In this document: in pieces, positions 9,240 through 17,875 of the stretch | Layout of the letters: each line of letters opens with the position of its first letter | Numbering within the stretch: the first letter of the stretch is position 1 | Assembly (NCBI GenBank): GCA_948630815.1 | Contig: CAPIEU010000015.1 | Location: 1-32,804, forward strand | From: an uncultured Clostridia bacterium | GTDB taxonomy: Bacteria; Bacillota; Clostridia; TANB77; CAG-508 | Length of the DNA: 32,804 nucleotides | Reading direction: 5' to 3' | The notes under the pieces: generated by a model | The model's input: only the letters and a program-made list of their open reading frames with translations | Told to the model about the DNA's origin: nothing | Database searches by the model: none | Made by a program: the position numbers and the translations under genes

Positions 9240-10082
9240 ATGGATATAGAAATCAAAAAGGCTGATATTACATATTTAAAGGATATTCAAAACTTAAATA
9301 ATCAACTATTTGAATTAGAATATAATAGCTTTGATCCTGCTTTAAAAGTAGGTTGGACTTTTGAAGAAAAAGGAACAAATTATTTTAAAGATATGCTAGA
9401 GAATGAAATTGTTTATCTTGCATTAGATAAAAATAATGTAGTGGGATATTTAGCAGGAAGTATTAATATACAAGGCAGTTATGTGACAAAATCATTAGCA
9501 GAAGTGGACAATATGTTTGTATTAGAAGATTATAGAAAATATGGCATAGGTACAAGATTAATTGGCAAATTTAAAGAATACTGCTTACAAAATAAAATTG
9601 AAGAATTAAAAGTTATAGCATCTGCAAAGAATATTAATGCTATAAGTTTTTATAAGAAAAATGGATTTAATGAGTTTGAAACAACATTAAAACAAGAAAT
9701 AAAATATAATAATTTTGAAAAAATAACACATAAGACTTTAGATTATAGTTTCGCTAGTGATTGGCTTGAAAAATTAAAAAAGTATTGGTGGAGTAAAGAT
9801 ATAGAGAAAGCAACATCCTTATTTACAAAAACAACATTTTATCAAGAAACACCATTTATGAAACCATATACAACATTCGATGAAATAAAACAAGAATGGC
9901 AACATATTAAAAATCAAGATATAAAAAATATTGAATTTAAAATACTAGCTATAGACAAAAATGTTTTAATAGTAGAATGGTTATTTGAAAGGGATATAAC
10001 AACATATAATGGCATTTATGAAATAAAATTTGATGATAATTTAGAATGTATTTATTTTAAGAGTTGGGAAATGGAGAGATAG
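9240..10082 (+). CDS. GNAT acetyltransferase fused to SnoaL/NTF2-like domain
   Basis: A 280-residue two-domain protein. Residues 1-150 are a GNAT N-acetyltransferase with the acetyl-CoA loop in LEDYRKYGIGTRLIGKF and the usual ASAKNINAISFYKKNGF end motif. Residues about 165-280 look like a SnoaL/NTF2 fold (DWLEKLKKYWWSKDIEKATSLF, VLIVEWLFERDITTYNGIYEI). The substrate is unknown; drug acetylation is possible for mobile cargo but not shown. It lies tightly between the deaminase and the MBL gene, in one probable operon. Confidence 0.78.
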   Translation: MDIEIKKADITYLKDIQNLNNQLFELEYNSFDPALKVGWTFEEKGTNYFKDMLENEIVYLALDKNNVVGYLAGSINIQGSYVTKSLAEVDNMFVLEDYRKYGIGTRLIGKFKEYCLQNKIEELKVIASAKNINAISFYKKNGFNEFETTLKQEIKYNNFEKITHKTLDYSFASDWLEKLKKYWWSKDIEKATSLFTKTTFYQETPFMKPYTTFDEIKQEWQHIKNQDIKNIEFKILAIDKNVLIVEWLFERDITTYNGIYEIKFDDNLECIYFKSWEMER

Positions 10083-10083
10083 A

Positions 10084-10890
10084 ATGGAAAAGCTAAACAT
10101 ATTAGGAACAGGTCATGCAATGACATTAGATTGTTATAATACTTGTTTTACATTAGAAAATAATGAAGGAGAACATATATTAGTAGATACAGGTGGAGGT
10201 TTACAAATAATAAAACAACTAAGGGATGCAAACATAGATTTTAGAAAAATACATAACATTATTTTATCACACAAGCATACAGATCATATACTAGGAATGT
10301 TTTGGATTATTAGATATGCACAAAAATTTTTTGACAATAACGATTATGATGGAAATCTAAATGTTTATATGCATAAAGAATTAGAAAGTACAATTAGAAA
10401 AATAATGTTTGAAGTACTACCACCCAAATTTACAAAACTTATTGATAACAGAATTATTTTTAATATAGTAGAAGATAAACAAGAAGTAAAGATACTAAAT
10501 TATAATATTAAGTTTTTAGATGTTCAAGCAAAAAAAGATAGACAATTTGGATTTAAAACAACATTAGAAAATGGAAAAAAACTTGTATTTTTAGGTGATG
10601 AAACATTTGATGAAAAATTAAGAAATGAAGTAGAAAATGCAGATTGGCTATTACATGAAGCAATGTGTATGGATTCAGAGGCAGATATATTTAAGCCATA
10701 CGAAAAAATGCATTCTACTGTAAAAACAGCATCAGAAATAGGTGCGAGTTTAAATGTTAAAAATTTAGTATTATATCATGCAAGTGATAATGATTTAGAA
10801 AATAGAAAAAGGTTATACACAGAAGAGGCAAAGCAATATTTTAATGGAAATATATATGTGCCAGATGATTTAGATGTTATTGAATTATAG
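10084..10890 (+). CDS. MBL-fold metallohydrolase
   Basis: A 268-residue metallo-beta-lactamase-fold hydrolase of the RNase Z/AtsA-like type. The metal site is His63-x-His65-x-Asp67-His68 (LSHKHTDHILG), with later ligands in VFLGDETFD and the C-terminal LVLYHASDND. The substrate cannot be told from the sequence; relatives cleave phosphodiesters, cyclic nucleotides or RNA. It starts 1 base after the GNAT stop and precedes the Nudix gene. Confidence 0.85.
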   Translation: MEKLNILGTGHAMTLDCYNTCFTLENNEGEHILVDTGGGLQIIKQLRDANIDFRKIHNIILSHKHTDHILGMFWIIRYAQKFFDNNDYDGNLNVYMHKELESTIRKIMFEVLPPKFTKLIDNRIIFNIVEDKQEVKILNYNIKFLDVQAKKDRQFGFKTTLENGKKLVFLGDETFDEKLRNEVENADWLLHEAMCMDSEADIFKPYEKMHSTVKTASEIGASLNVKNLVLYHASDNDLENRKRLYTEEAKQYFNGNIYVPDDLDVIEL

Positions 10891-10906
10891 AAAAGAGGAG
10901 AAAATA

Positions 10907-11353
10907 ATGGTAGTTATAGCAGGTTGTGTTATAGTAAGAAATGATAAGATATTAATGGTAAAAGAGGCTAAAAAGAAATGTTATGGACAATGGAATTTTC
11001 CAGCAGGACATGTAGATGAACATGAGATAATTACAGAAGCAGCAATAAGAGAAGCTTATGAAGAAACTGGTTGTAAGGTAAGACTTACAGGAGTATTACC
11101 TATAAGTTGTGTTGATTTTGAAAATGGAGAAACACATATAATGGTAAGATTTACAGCAGACATAGTAGAAGAAAACATTAAATTTGATACAGAAGAAATA
11201 CTAGATGTACAATGGTTAGATATAAAAGATGTAAAAAACATGACAAACAAAGAACTAAGAGGATATGATACAAGTATTCAATTTATAAGAGATTTTGAAG
11301 ATGGAAAAATATATTCATTAGATATTTTTAACAATACAAAATATATTAGATAA
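10907..11353 (+). CDS. Nudix hydrolase
   Basis: A 148-residue Nudix hydrolase expected to cleave a nucleoside diphosphate linked to another group. The Nudix box is complete: G34, E40, R48-E49, E52-E53 and G55 within GHVDEHEIITEAAIREAYEE and the following TGC. Start ATG 10907 follows GAGGAG at a normal distance; an in-frame ATG at 10874 would overlap the MBL gene and has no ribosome site. Last gene of the deaminase-GNAT-MBL-Nudix run, which together suggests processing of a modified nucleoside or nucleotide. Confidence 0.87.
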   Translation: MVVIAGCVIVRNDKILMVKEAKKKCYGQWNFPAGHVDEHEIITEAAIREAYEETGCKVRLTGVLPISCVDFENGETHIMVRFTADIVEENIKFDTEEILDVQWLDIKDVKNMTNKELRGYDTSIQFIRDFEDGKIYSLDIFNNTKYIR

Positions 11354-11639
11354 GTATTTAAAAAAGTTTTACTAAATGTATTGCCAAACTTAAAATTTTA
11401 TGTTAAATTAAAAACATAGTTAATAGCAAAAACACCGACTTGTGGGTACATTTCTTGCAAACTATTGCTATAACTACATTTGAAACGGAAATAAGTAACT
11501 TTTTTGCGATAGATTTTTCGAATACGTCCTACGCAAAGGAGCCAAAAGCTAATCATAACGATTAGCTTTTTTTGTATGTAAAAAAGAATAGATACTTCTA
11601 AAATAAATATCAAAAATATACATAGTATGATTAAATAAA
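11354..11639. other. Intergenic region with stem-loops
   Basis: No convincing gene. It contains a copy of AAATGTATTGCCAAA (11374-11388) also found at 2328-2342 by the oriT, an inverted repeat ATAGCAA/TTGCTAT (11423-11429, 11465-11471), a second one TTTGCG/CGCAAA (11503-11508, 11532-11537), and a strong terminator. Together they could form a small terminated RNA of about 150 nt, but no known RNA family was recognised. Confidence 0.4.
11545..11573 (+). terminator. Rho-independent terminator
   Basis: AAAGCTAATC (11545-11554), loop ATAAC, GATTAGCTTT (11560-11569), continuing into a T run. A perfect 10-bp stem, the strongest terminator in the window. It separates the Nudix operon from the HD gene. 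Confidence 0.9.
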
Positions 11640-11668
11640 TTTACAAAAACAATAGAATATGATATATT
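11640..11668 (+). promoter_or_regulatory. Promoter for leader ORF and HD gene
   Basis: TTTACA (11640-11645), 17-base spacer, TATATT (11663-11668). It lies about 30 bases before the 13-codon leader ORF. Confidence 0.55.
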
Positions 11669-11697
11669 AGCAGTAATGAATATGAGGAGTAAATCAA

Positions 11698-11739
11698 ATG
11701 GGAAAAAATTTATATTTTGAGTTAATGAAAGGATTATAA
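11698..11739 (+). CDS. 13-codon leader peptide MGKNLYFELMKGL
   Basis: A short ORF with its own good ribosome site (GAGGAG 11684-11689, 8 bases before ATG). It ends 2 bases before the HD gene start, and the AAAGGA Shine-Dalgarno for the HD gene (11728-11733) lies inside it. This arrangement is typical of translational coupling or inducible attenuation. The inducing signal is unknown. Confidence 0.55.
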   Translation: MGKNLYFELMKGL

Positions 11740-11741
11740 AG

Positions 11742-12809
11742 ATGAAAAATTATTTAGATACAGTAAATGAAGAAATAAGGGAATATTTTAAAATATTATC
11801 ACCAGAATTTCCAACATGGTTATTAGAATATATTGATACTCCAGAAATGCAAAGAATAAATGGTACCAGTATGAGTTGTGGAACAGACTATACCAAAGTA
11901 TTTAATGTTAAATATTGGTATTCTAATTTAGACCATAGTGTAGGAGTAGCTCTAATAATATGGCATTTTACACACGATAAAAAACAAACTTTAGCTGGAT
12001 TATTTCATGATATAGCAACTCCAACTTTTAAACATTGTATAGATTTTATGAATGGAGACTCAGAACATCAAGAATCAACAGAAGAAAGAACAGAAGAAAT
12101 AATAAGAAATTCTAAAAAAATAATGGAATTATTACATAGAGATGGGATAAAAATAGAGGAAGTAGTGGATTATCATATTTATCCAATTGCAGACAATGAT
12201 ACACCTATGTTAAGTGCAGACAGATTTGAATATACTTTTTCTAGTGGACTAGTTTTTCATAGAGTATGGGAATTAGAAGCAATAAAGGAAATATACGACA
12301 ATGTAAGTATACTAAAAAATGAAGATGATATACAAGAATTAGGATTTAATGATTGGAAAACTTGTGAGAAATACATACACATTATTTCAAAATTATGGCC
12401 AGAATGGATAAGCGATAAAGACAGAACAGTTATGCAATTTTTAGCCGATATAGTTAAATCTATGAATGTTAAGGGATATTTAACAATTAATGATTTATAT
12501 AATTTATCAGAAAAAGAAGTAATTGAAAAAATATTAAATTGTGAAGATAATTATATAAAAGATAATTTTATTAAATTTCAAAATGCAACAGATGTTTATG
12601 GGAGTGATATACCAATAGATGATAAATATTGTATAAGTGTTAAAGGAAAGAGAAGATATATTATTCCTTTGACTAAATATAATGATAAAGTATGTAGAAT
12701 AAATGAAATTTCAAAAGCAGTACAAAACGATATAGATGAGTATTTTAATATTAAGCATTTTAAATATACAGGTTTTGAATTTAATTTTAAACCATATGAA
12801 AAGGTATAG
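11742..12809 (+). CDS. HD-domain phosphohydrolase
   Basis: A 355-residue HD-superfamily protein. The metal-binding residues are His65 (SNLDHSVGVA), His89-Asp90 (GLFHDIATP) and a later Asp, probably in LSADRFEYTF. Relatives include dNTP triphosphohydrolases and other phosphohydrolases; the substrate is not evident. Its promoter and leader ORF give it separate control. An extended -10 promoter follows it and precedes the ABC genes. It may be cargo of the mobile element or a chromosomal gene beside it. Confidence 0.8.
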   Translation: MKNYLDTVNEEIREYFKILSPEFPTWLLEYIDTPEMQRINGTSMSCGTDYTKVFNVKYWYSNLDHSVGVALIIWHFTHDKKQTLAGLFHDIATPTFKHCIDFMNGDSEHQESTEERTEEIIRNSKKIMELLHRDGIKIEEVVDYHIYPIADNDTPMLSADRFEYTFSSGLVFHRVWELEAIKEIYDNVSILKNEDDIQELGFNDWKTCEKYIHIISKLWPEWISDKDRTVMQFLADIVKSMNVKGYLTINDLYNLSEKEVIEKILNCEDNYIKDNFIKFQNATDVYGSDIPIDDKYCISVKGKRRYIIPLTKYNDKVCRINEISKAVQNDIDEYFNIKHFKYTGFEFNFKPYEKV

Positions 12810-12825
12810 TACTTTTATAAAATTT

Positions 12826-12835
12826 ATGGTATAAA
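12826..12835 (+). promoter_or_regulatory. Extended -10 promoter for ABC exporter
   Basis: TATGGTATAAATA around 12825-12837 matches the block at 4311-4323 before the DUF1016 gene. No good -35 is seen, so it probably relies on the TGG-TATAAA extended -10. Confidence 0.4.
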
Positions 12836-12875
12836 TACAATATACAGCTAAATTTCAATTATGGAGAATAAATTA

Positions 12876-14616
12876 ATGAAGGAAAAAATAAGACTAAACA
12901 AAATATTTGTAGATGAATTAAAAAGAACATTCCCAATTTATATATTAGGAATGATGTTTCATGCAATCGTTATTTATATATTATATAAGATACCAAATAT
13001 TATAGGAAATATATTAGATTTATTAATTAAAGGAAATGTTAGTAAAGATGTAATTATAAATGAAGTATATGTTCTAATATTTTATTCAATTATAATGATT
13101 ATTCCAAGAATTATCTATAGGACATTGCTTTTTAGAAGAGCAAGAATATCAGATACATATTTAAGAAGTAAAGTAATAGAACATTTGCAATGGGTAAAAC
13201 CAGAATATTTTGATAGAGAAGATAAAGGTGTATTTTTAGCATATTTATCAAAAGAAATATTATCAATAAGAAAATTTTTAGGTAATGCTTTCTTTGATAC
13301 TTCAAGACTAATTATAGCACCAATTATAGGGCTAATTGTTATAGGAAAAAGTTTAAATATAACGTTAATGTTAGCAATATTGCCAGTCTTTCCAATTGCA
13401 ATGTATTTTTTATATAAGTTATATAAAAAACAAGGAGAAGCACTTGAACAAGAAAGAAAAGTATATCTTGATTTATCAAAGAGTATAGAACAAAACACAT
13501 CTGGTTTTAGTTTAATAAAATTATATAATGAACAAGAGAACCAAAAAGAAAAATTTGCAAAAGTTAATGAAAGTACTTATTTTTCGGATGTTTATGTAGG
13601 AACAGTAATATGTAAAATGGATATGATTTCAAATAACCTTTATGCAACGTGTTATGTAATAGGATTTGCAGTAGGGTTAATTTTAATAAGTAAAGGAGTA
13701 TTAACAATAGGAGAACTAACAGCATATATTTCATGTATTACTATTGCTATATCAGAGATTATAAATTCAATAGAACCATTACTTACAGGAATCTCTAATT
13801 TTAAAATAGCTAGTAAAAGATTTAATTATTTTTTCGACTTAGAAACCTATAAAAAGAATGGAAAGAGACTAGATAAAATTGAGAAAATAGAAATTAAAAA
13901 TCTTTGTTATAGTTATGAAAATAATGGAAAATTAGCATTAGAAAATATAAATATGACAATAAATAGTAAAGAAAAAATTGGTATTGTTGGTAAAGTAGGA
14001 AGCGGAAAAACAACACTTATGAATATTTTAGCAGGATTTTATGAAGTACCAGAAAATAAAGTATTTATAAATGGAATTGATATAAATGAATATTCTAGAG
14101 AAAGCATATTTGAAAATATAGGATACGCTATGCAAAAAAATATTATTACAGATGATACAATAAAGAATAATATTGATATTGAAAATGAAGCAACAGATGA
14201 CCAAATAGAAGATACAAGTAAAAGAGCTAATATTATACAAGATATTCAAGCAATGCAAGAAGGATTTGAAACCAGAATTGGTGAAAATGGAATTAAAATA
14301 TCTGGGGGGCAAAAACAAAGAATTCAAATTGCAAGAAATTTATTAAATGTTAGAAATATAAATATATTTGATGACACATTATCTGCATTAGATGTTGAGA
14401 CAGAAAAGAAAGTAATAGAGGAAATTGAAACTAAAATAGGAAATAATGTACTTATAATTGTTTCAAATAAAATAAGTATGATGGAAAAAATGGATAAAGT
14501 ATATCTATTGGTAGATGGAAAAATACAAGATATGCGGAACACACAAAGAATTGCTTAAAAAGAATGAACTATATAGTAAGTTAAATGCCTATGAAAAGGC
14601 AGGTGATTTGGTATGA
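12876..14616 (+). CDS. ABC exporter subunit 1 (degenerate ATP site), one CGG shift
   Basis: Half-exporter with an N-terminal six-helix membrane domain (about residues 15-310) and a C-terminal nucleotide-binding domain. Walker A is GKVGSGKTT and the signature is an intact ISGGQ. Walker B reads NIFDDT, with Asp where the catalytic Glu is expected, and the switch His is replaced by Asn (VSNKIS). ATG 12876 has GGAG 9 bases upstream; ATG 12861 is possible. Skipping C14535 restores the normal end DMGTHKELLKKNELYSKL and moves the stop from 14558 to 14616, overlapping the next start as ATGA. That coupling strongly supports the shifted reading. Substrate unknown. Confidence 0.85.
14535..14538 (+). other. 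CGG +1 shift site 5 (ABC subunit 1)
   Basis: ATG CGG AAC is in frame. Skipping C14535 gives ATG GGA ACA CAC AAA GAA (MGTHKE), the conserved G-T-H-x-E-L of ABC exporter C termini, and creates an ATGA overlap with the partner gene at 14613. Confidence 0.85.
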
Positions 14617-16259
14617 AAAAGATCATAAAAAAGTATACTAAATCAATAGTATTTATAGGTGCCTTGCTATTAATTTGTGATTTTTTATCAGCATTACCAC
14701 CATATATAGTAAAGCAAATTGTAGATGTTGACTTTTCTAAAGAAGCTATTATGAATACAGTAATATTTTTTATATTTCTATATACAAGCATACATTTAGG
14801 AAGAGTCATATTTAAGTATATAAGAGATGTTATAATAAATAAGGCAATATGTAAAATATTAAAAGATATAAGAGAAATGCTATTTAACAAAATACTTAAT
14901 TTTAAAATGTGTACTTTTAATAAATACAATTCAAGTGAATTATATACAAGATTAACAACAGATGTAGATAATCTATTCGATTTATTTTTTGGCTTTTTAT
15001 ATGACATCTTAAGTAATATTTTATATATTGTATTTATGATAATAATGATGTTTGTAGCGAATATTAATTTAGCTATTATAGGTACATTTACAATATTTAT
15101 CATAGCATTAATTGTATACAAATTCACTAAAATATTAGGAAATTTAGATAACGAAGTATTAAAAAAGAGGGACAAAGAACATAAAGAATTTTCAGAGTTA
15201 TATAATAAAAATAAGTTGACTTATCTTTTTAAATTACAGAACAAGAATATAAACAAGATAAATAATTTATTTAATGATGAACTTAAAATAAGGAAAAAAT
15301 ACATATTTATACACCATTTTCCATATTGGATAATAGCACTAGTTCAAGCAATAGGAATTTATGCTATTATGTATTATGCTTTAAATATAAACATAGCTAT
15401 TTCTTTAGGTAGCATTTATTTAGTATTATATTATACAAAAGAATGTAAAAGTCCACTGGAGGAAATTTGTAATCAGTTAGAAGAGATACAAACATGTATA
15501 AATTCATATAAAAGGATAAAAGTGTTACTAAATGAAACAGATGAAGAAGATATCGAAAAAGGAAAATATATAGAAAATCTTAATGGAGATATCGAATTTC
15601 AAAATGTATCAATGAGATATGAAAAAGAAATGGTACTTAAAAATATGTCATTTATAATAAAAAGAGGAACAAAGGTTACAATTGCAGGAAGAACAGGAGT
15701 AGGTAAAACAACGCTTACTAATGTGTTAATGAAATTATATGACATTGAAAGTGGAAAAATTACTATTGGAGATAATGATATAGATAATATATCTACTAAA
15801 TGTTTAAGAGATAATATTTCTTATATATCACAAAATCCATATATATTTACAGATACAATGAGAAATAATATAACATTGGGAAATAAAGATATAACAGATG
15901 AAATGATAAATGATTTAATAACAGAAATTGGAGTAGAAAATTTATTTAATAAATTGAATAATGGATTAGATACAAAAATTAAACTTACCCAGTTATCATA
16001 TGGAGAGTTACAAATAGTAGCCTTTATAAGAGCTATATTACATAAGACTAATTACTATATATTTGATGAGCCAACTTCTAATATGGATTTACAAACAGAA
16101 AAAATGATACAGAATATAATAGATAAAATTTCAAAAAATAGTACAGTAATTATAATAGCACATAGAAAATCTACTCTTGAAAATTCAGATAAAATTATTT
16201 ATTTAAAAGATGGTAAAATAGATATTATAGTAAATAGAGAAAATGCGAAATTGACATAA
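14613..16259 (+). CDS. ABC exporter subunit 2 (catalytic ATP site)
   Basis: A 548-residue partner half-exporter. An N-terminal membrane domain (about residues 15-290) precedes a nucleotide-binding domain with Walker A GRTGVGKTT, Walker B YIFDEPTS with the catalytic Glu, and switch His in IIAHRKS. Its signature motif is altered to LSYGE. This is the mirror image of subunit 1: pairing gives one consensus ATP site (this Walker A/B plus ISGGQ from subunit 1) and one degenerate site. That is the known pattern of heterodimeric exporters. ATG 14613 overlaps the upstream stop after the CGG shift. Confidence 0.88.
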   Translation: MKKIIKKYTKSIVFIGALLLICDFLSALPPYIVKQIVDVDFSKEAIMNTVIFFIFLYTSIHLGRVIFKYIRDVIINKAICKILKDIREMLFNKILNFKMCTFNKYNSSELYTRLTTDVDNLFDLFFGFLYDILSNILYIVFMIIMMFVANINLAIIGTFTIFIIALIVYKFTKILGNLDNEVLKKRDKEHKEFSELYNKNKLTYLFKLQNKNINKINNLFNDELKIRKKYIFIHHFPYWIIALVQAIGIYAIMYYALNINIAISLGSIYLVLYYTKECKSPLEEICNQLEEIQTCINSYKRIKVLLNETDEEDIEKGKYIENLNGDIEFQNVSMRYEKEMVLKNMSFIIKRGTKVTIAGRTGVGKTTLTNVLMKLYDIESGKITIGDNDIDNISTKCLRDNISYISQNPYIFTDTMRNNITLGNKDITDEMINDLITEIGVENLFNKLNNGLDTKIKLTQLSYGELQIVAFIRAILHKTNYYIFDEPTSNMDLQTEKMIQNIIDKISKNSTVIIIAHRKSTLENSDKIIYLKDGKIDIIVNRENAKLT

Positions 16260-16308
16260 CTTAAAAAAAGCATTATAATAGAATTAACTTTTTATCTGGA
16301 GGAAGTTT

Positions 16309-16500
16309 ATGCTAAAGGGTATAATGGAATTTGCATACCTTTTAGGAGTAGATTCATTTTGGATATTCCTGATTTTAGGACTGCTTTTGTTATTAGGAAT
16401 AGTAAAATGCTTATATCCGTGGCAACCAAAAGGGAAATCTAAAAAAACCAAAGACAAATTGGGTAATGAAGTTATAATATATTACCAATTAGAAGAATAA
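16309..16500 (+). CDS. Small membrane protein
   Basis: A 63-residue protein with one strong transmembrane segment (SFWIFLILGLLLLLGIVKCL, about residues 16-35) and a charged C-terminal tail rich in Lys. GGAGG lies 8 bases before the ATG and a clear terminator follows, so it is a real gene. No family recognised. It is 49 bases after the exporter gene and may be cotranscribed with it. Confidence 0.7.
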   Translation: MLKGIMEFAYLLGVDSFWIFLILGLLLLLGIVKCLYPWQPKGKSKKTKDKLGNEVIIYYQLEE

Positions 16501-16507
16501 AGAAAAG

Positions 16508-16532
16508 AGCTACCTTAAGTGGTAGCTTTTTT
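16508..16532 (+). terminator. Terminator after small membrane protein
   Basis: AGCTACC (16508-16514), loop TTAAGT, GGTAGCT (16521-16527), then a T run. Confidence 0.85.
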
Positions 16533-16572
16533 GTATATAGTAAATAAAGGATAAGAAAAAATTGCAAAAACT

Positions 16573-16600
16573 TTGATTTTTAATAAAAGTGTGGTATAAT
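16573..16600 (+). promoter_or_regulatory. Promoter of AIM24 gene
   Basis: TTGATT (16573-16578), 16-base spacer ending TGTGG, TATAAT (16595-16600). A perfect -10 with extended TGG. Confidence 0.75.
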
Positions 16601-16635
16601 TATGCTAGTTTTAAATTTAAAGGGGGAAATTAAAC

Positions 16636-17310
16636 ATGGAAGCAAAAATAGTAGGAGATATGTTACCAGCAGTTATTTGTAAACTTGCTAAAGGAGAAAC
16701 TGTTATAACAGAAAATGGCGGAATGAGCTGGATGGACGAAGGAATAGAAATGAAAACAACTACTAATGGTGGAATTATGAAAGGAATAGGTAGAGCTTTT
16801 GCTGGAGAATCAATTTTTATGAATATGTATACAGCGGAGAAAGATAATGCAGAAATAGCATTTGCATCATCTTTTCCAGGACAAATTTTAGAATTTGACT
16901 TAAAAGAAGGAGAAAGCATTATTGCACAGAAACGAGCTTTCTTATGTTCAGAAAAAACAGTAGATATAAAAATGCAATTCCGTAAAAAATTAGGAGCAGG
17001 TTTCTTTGGTGGAGAAGGATTTATTATGCAAAAGATAACAGGACCTGGTAAAGTATATTTAGAAATTGATGGAAGTGTAATAAAAAGAGAACTTGCAGAA
17101 GGAGAAAAACTAAAAGTAGATAATGGATATGTTGCAGCGATGACAGAAGATGTAAAATTAGATATTGAAACAGTAAAAGGTGTTAAAAACATTTTATTTG
17201 GAGGAGAAGGATTATTTGTTACTACAGTAAAAGGACCAGGAACAGTATACTTACAAACAATGCCAGTTTCAAAACTTGCAGGATTATTATACTTAGGACA
17301 ACAAAAATAG
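16636..17310 (+). CDS. AIM24 / TIGR00266 family protein
   Basis: A 224-residue protein of the AIM24 (DUF124) family, which forms a beta-rich trimer of unknown biochemical role in bacteria. Family features are GETVITENGGMSWMDEGI near the N terminus, GKGIGRAF-like glycine-rich turns (MKGIGRAFAGES), ILEFDLKEGESIIAQKRAFL, and FFGGEGFIMQKITGPGKVYLE repeated late as LFGGEGLFVTTVKGPGTVYL. Single gene with its own promoter; a strong ribosome site (AAAGGGGG) lies before the ATG. Confidence 0.88.
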   Translation: MEAKIVGDMLPAVICKLAKGETVITENGGMSWMDEGIEMKTTTNGGIMKGIGRAFAGESIFMNMYTAEKDNAEIAFASSFPGQILEFDLKEGESIIAQKRAFLCSEKTVDIKMQFRKKLGAGFFGGEGFIMQKITGPGKVYLEIDGSVIKRELAEGEKLKVDNGYVAAMTEDVKLDIETVKGVKNILFGGEGLFVTTVKGPGTVYLQTMPVSKLAGLLYLGQQK

Positions 17311-17323
17311 GCAACATAAAGTA

Positions 17324-17352
17324 TTGAAAACTATGATATGTTATGGTATAAT
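17324..17352 (+). promoter_or_regulatory. Promoter of 95-residue gene
   Basis: TTGAAA (17324-17329), 17-base spacer ending ATGG, TATAAT (17347-17352). A 5' leader of about 65 bases separates it from the ATG at 17424. Confidence 0.75.
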
Positions 17353-17423
17353 ATCTTTGTTGCAAATAACCCAAAGGTACTTAGAAATGTAAGTGTCTAA
17401 ACAGTAAGGAAAGGGACAAAAAT

Positions 17424-17711
17424 ATGGCAAGAAAGATAGGCATTATGTGTGACGAACAATATCAGCACTTAAGAGAGTTGCTTGGGAAAGGCCGTACAAT
17501 CAATTCGATGGATTTTTTCGATTTAGAAGAAGAAACTATCGTAATTGATGGAAAAAAGGTAGAAGTAAAGTTTTTAGAGTTTCAGGGTGGTGGAGATTTT
17601 TTCAAAATTGTTAGGATAAAACAGAAAGAAGGAAAAAATATAACCGTTGAACTCAAGCATACTTCTAAGGCAGAAAATTATTGTTTTGCCAATATGCCCA
17701 CAGAGGGATAA
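17424..17711 (+). CDS. Hypothetical 95-residue protein
   Basis: Not recognised. A soluble protein with a mixed strand pattern (EETIVIDGKKVEVKFLEFQGG, FFKIVRIKQKEGKNITVELK). It has its own promoter, a ribosome site (AAGGAAAGGGA) and a terminator pair. Codon use is less AT-biased than its neighbours (CGT, GGC, TCG and CTC appear), which may indicate transfer. Confidence 0.6.
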   Translation: MARKIGIMCDEQYQHLRELLGKGRTINSMDFFDLEEETIVIDGKKVEVKFLEFQGGGDFFKIVRIKQKEGKNITVELKHTSKAENYCFANMPTEG

Positions 17712-17721
17712 AAATGTCTCT

Positions 17722-17758
17722 TTTAGGGAGGGAACTGTGTTAATGTTTCCTCCCTAAA
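17722..17758 (+). terminator. Stem-loop after hypothetical gene
   Basis: TTTAGGGAGG (17722-17731) pairs with CCTCCCTAAA (17749-17758). A strong stem without a long T run; it probably works with the next stem. Confidence 0.55.
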
Positions 17759-17772
17759 TCATTTTATAAAAA

Positions 17773-17808
17773 GAGAGTATAATTTAATAAAAAAACTCTC
17801 TTTTTTTT
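17773..17808 (+). terminator. Terminator with T8 tail
   Basis: GAGAGT (17773-17778) pairs with ACTCTC (17795-17800), followed by eight Ts. Confidence 0.75.
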
Positions 17809-17875
17809 GTTGTAAAATTTCTAAAAAAATGATAAGATTTAAATATGATTTTTCTAAAGAAAAAAGGAGAAAAGT

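Noticed and set aside
11398..11613. 71-residue minus-strand ORF
   Set aside because: It runs through the strong terminator stem, has no ribosome site, and matches no family I recognise.
14001..14006. CGG in the Walker A of ABC subunit 1 (GGAAGCGGAAAA)
   Set aside because: Out of frame; it is AGC GGA AAA, a normal Gly-Ser-Gly-Lys.
14555..15175. 206-residue minus-strand ORF
   Set aside because: Antisense to the membrane domain of ABC subunit 2; hydrophobic by reflection, no ribosome site.
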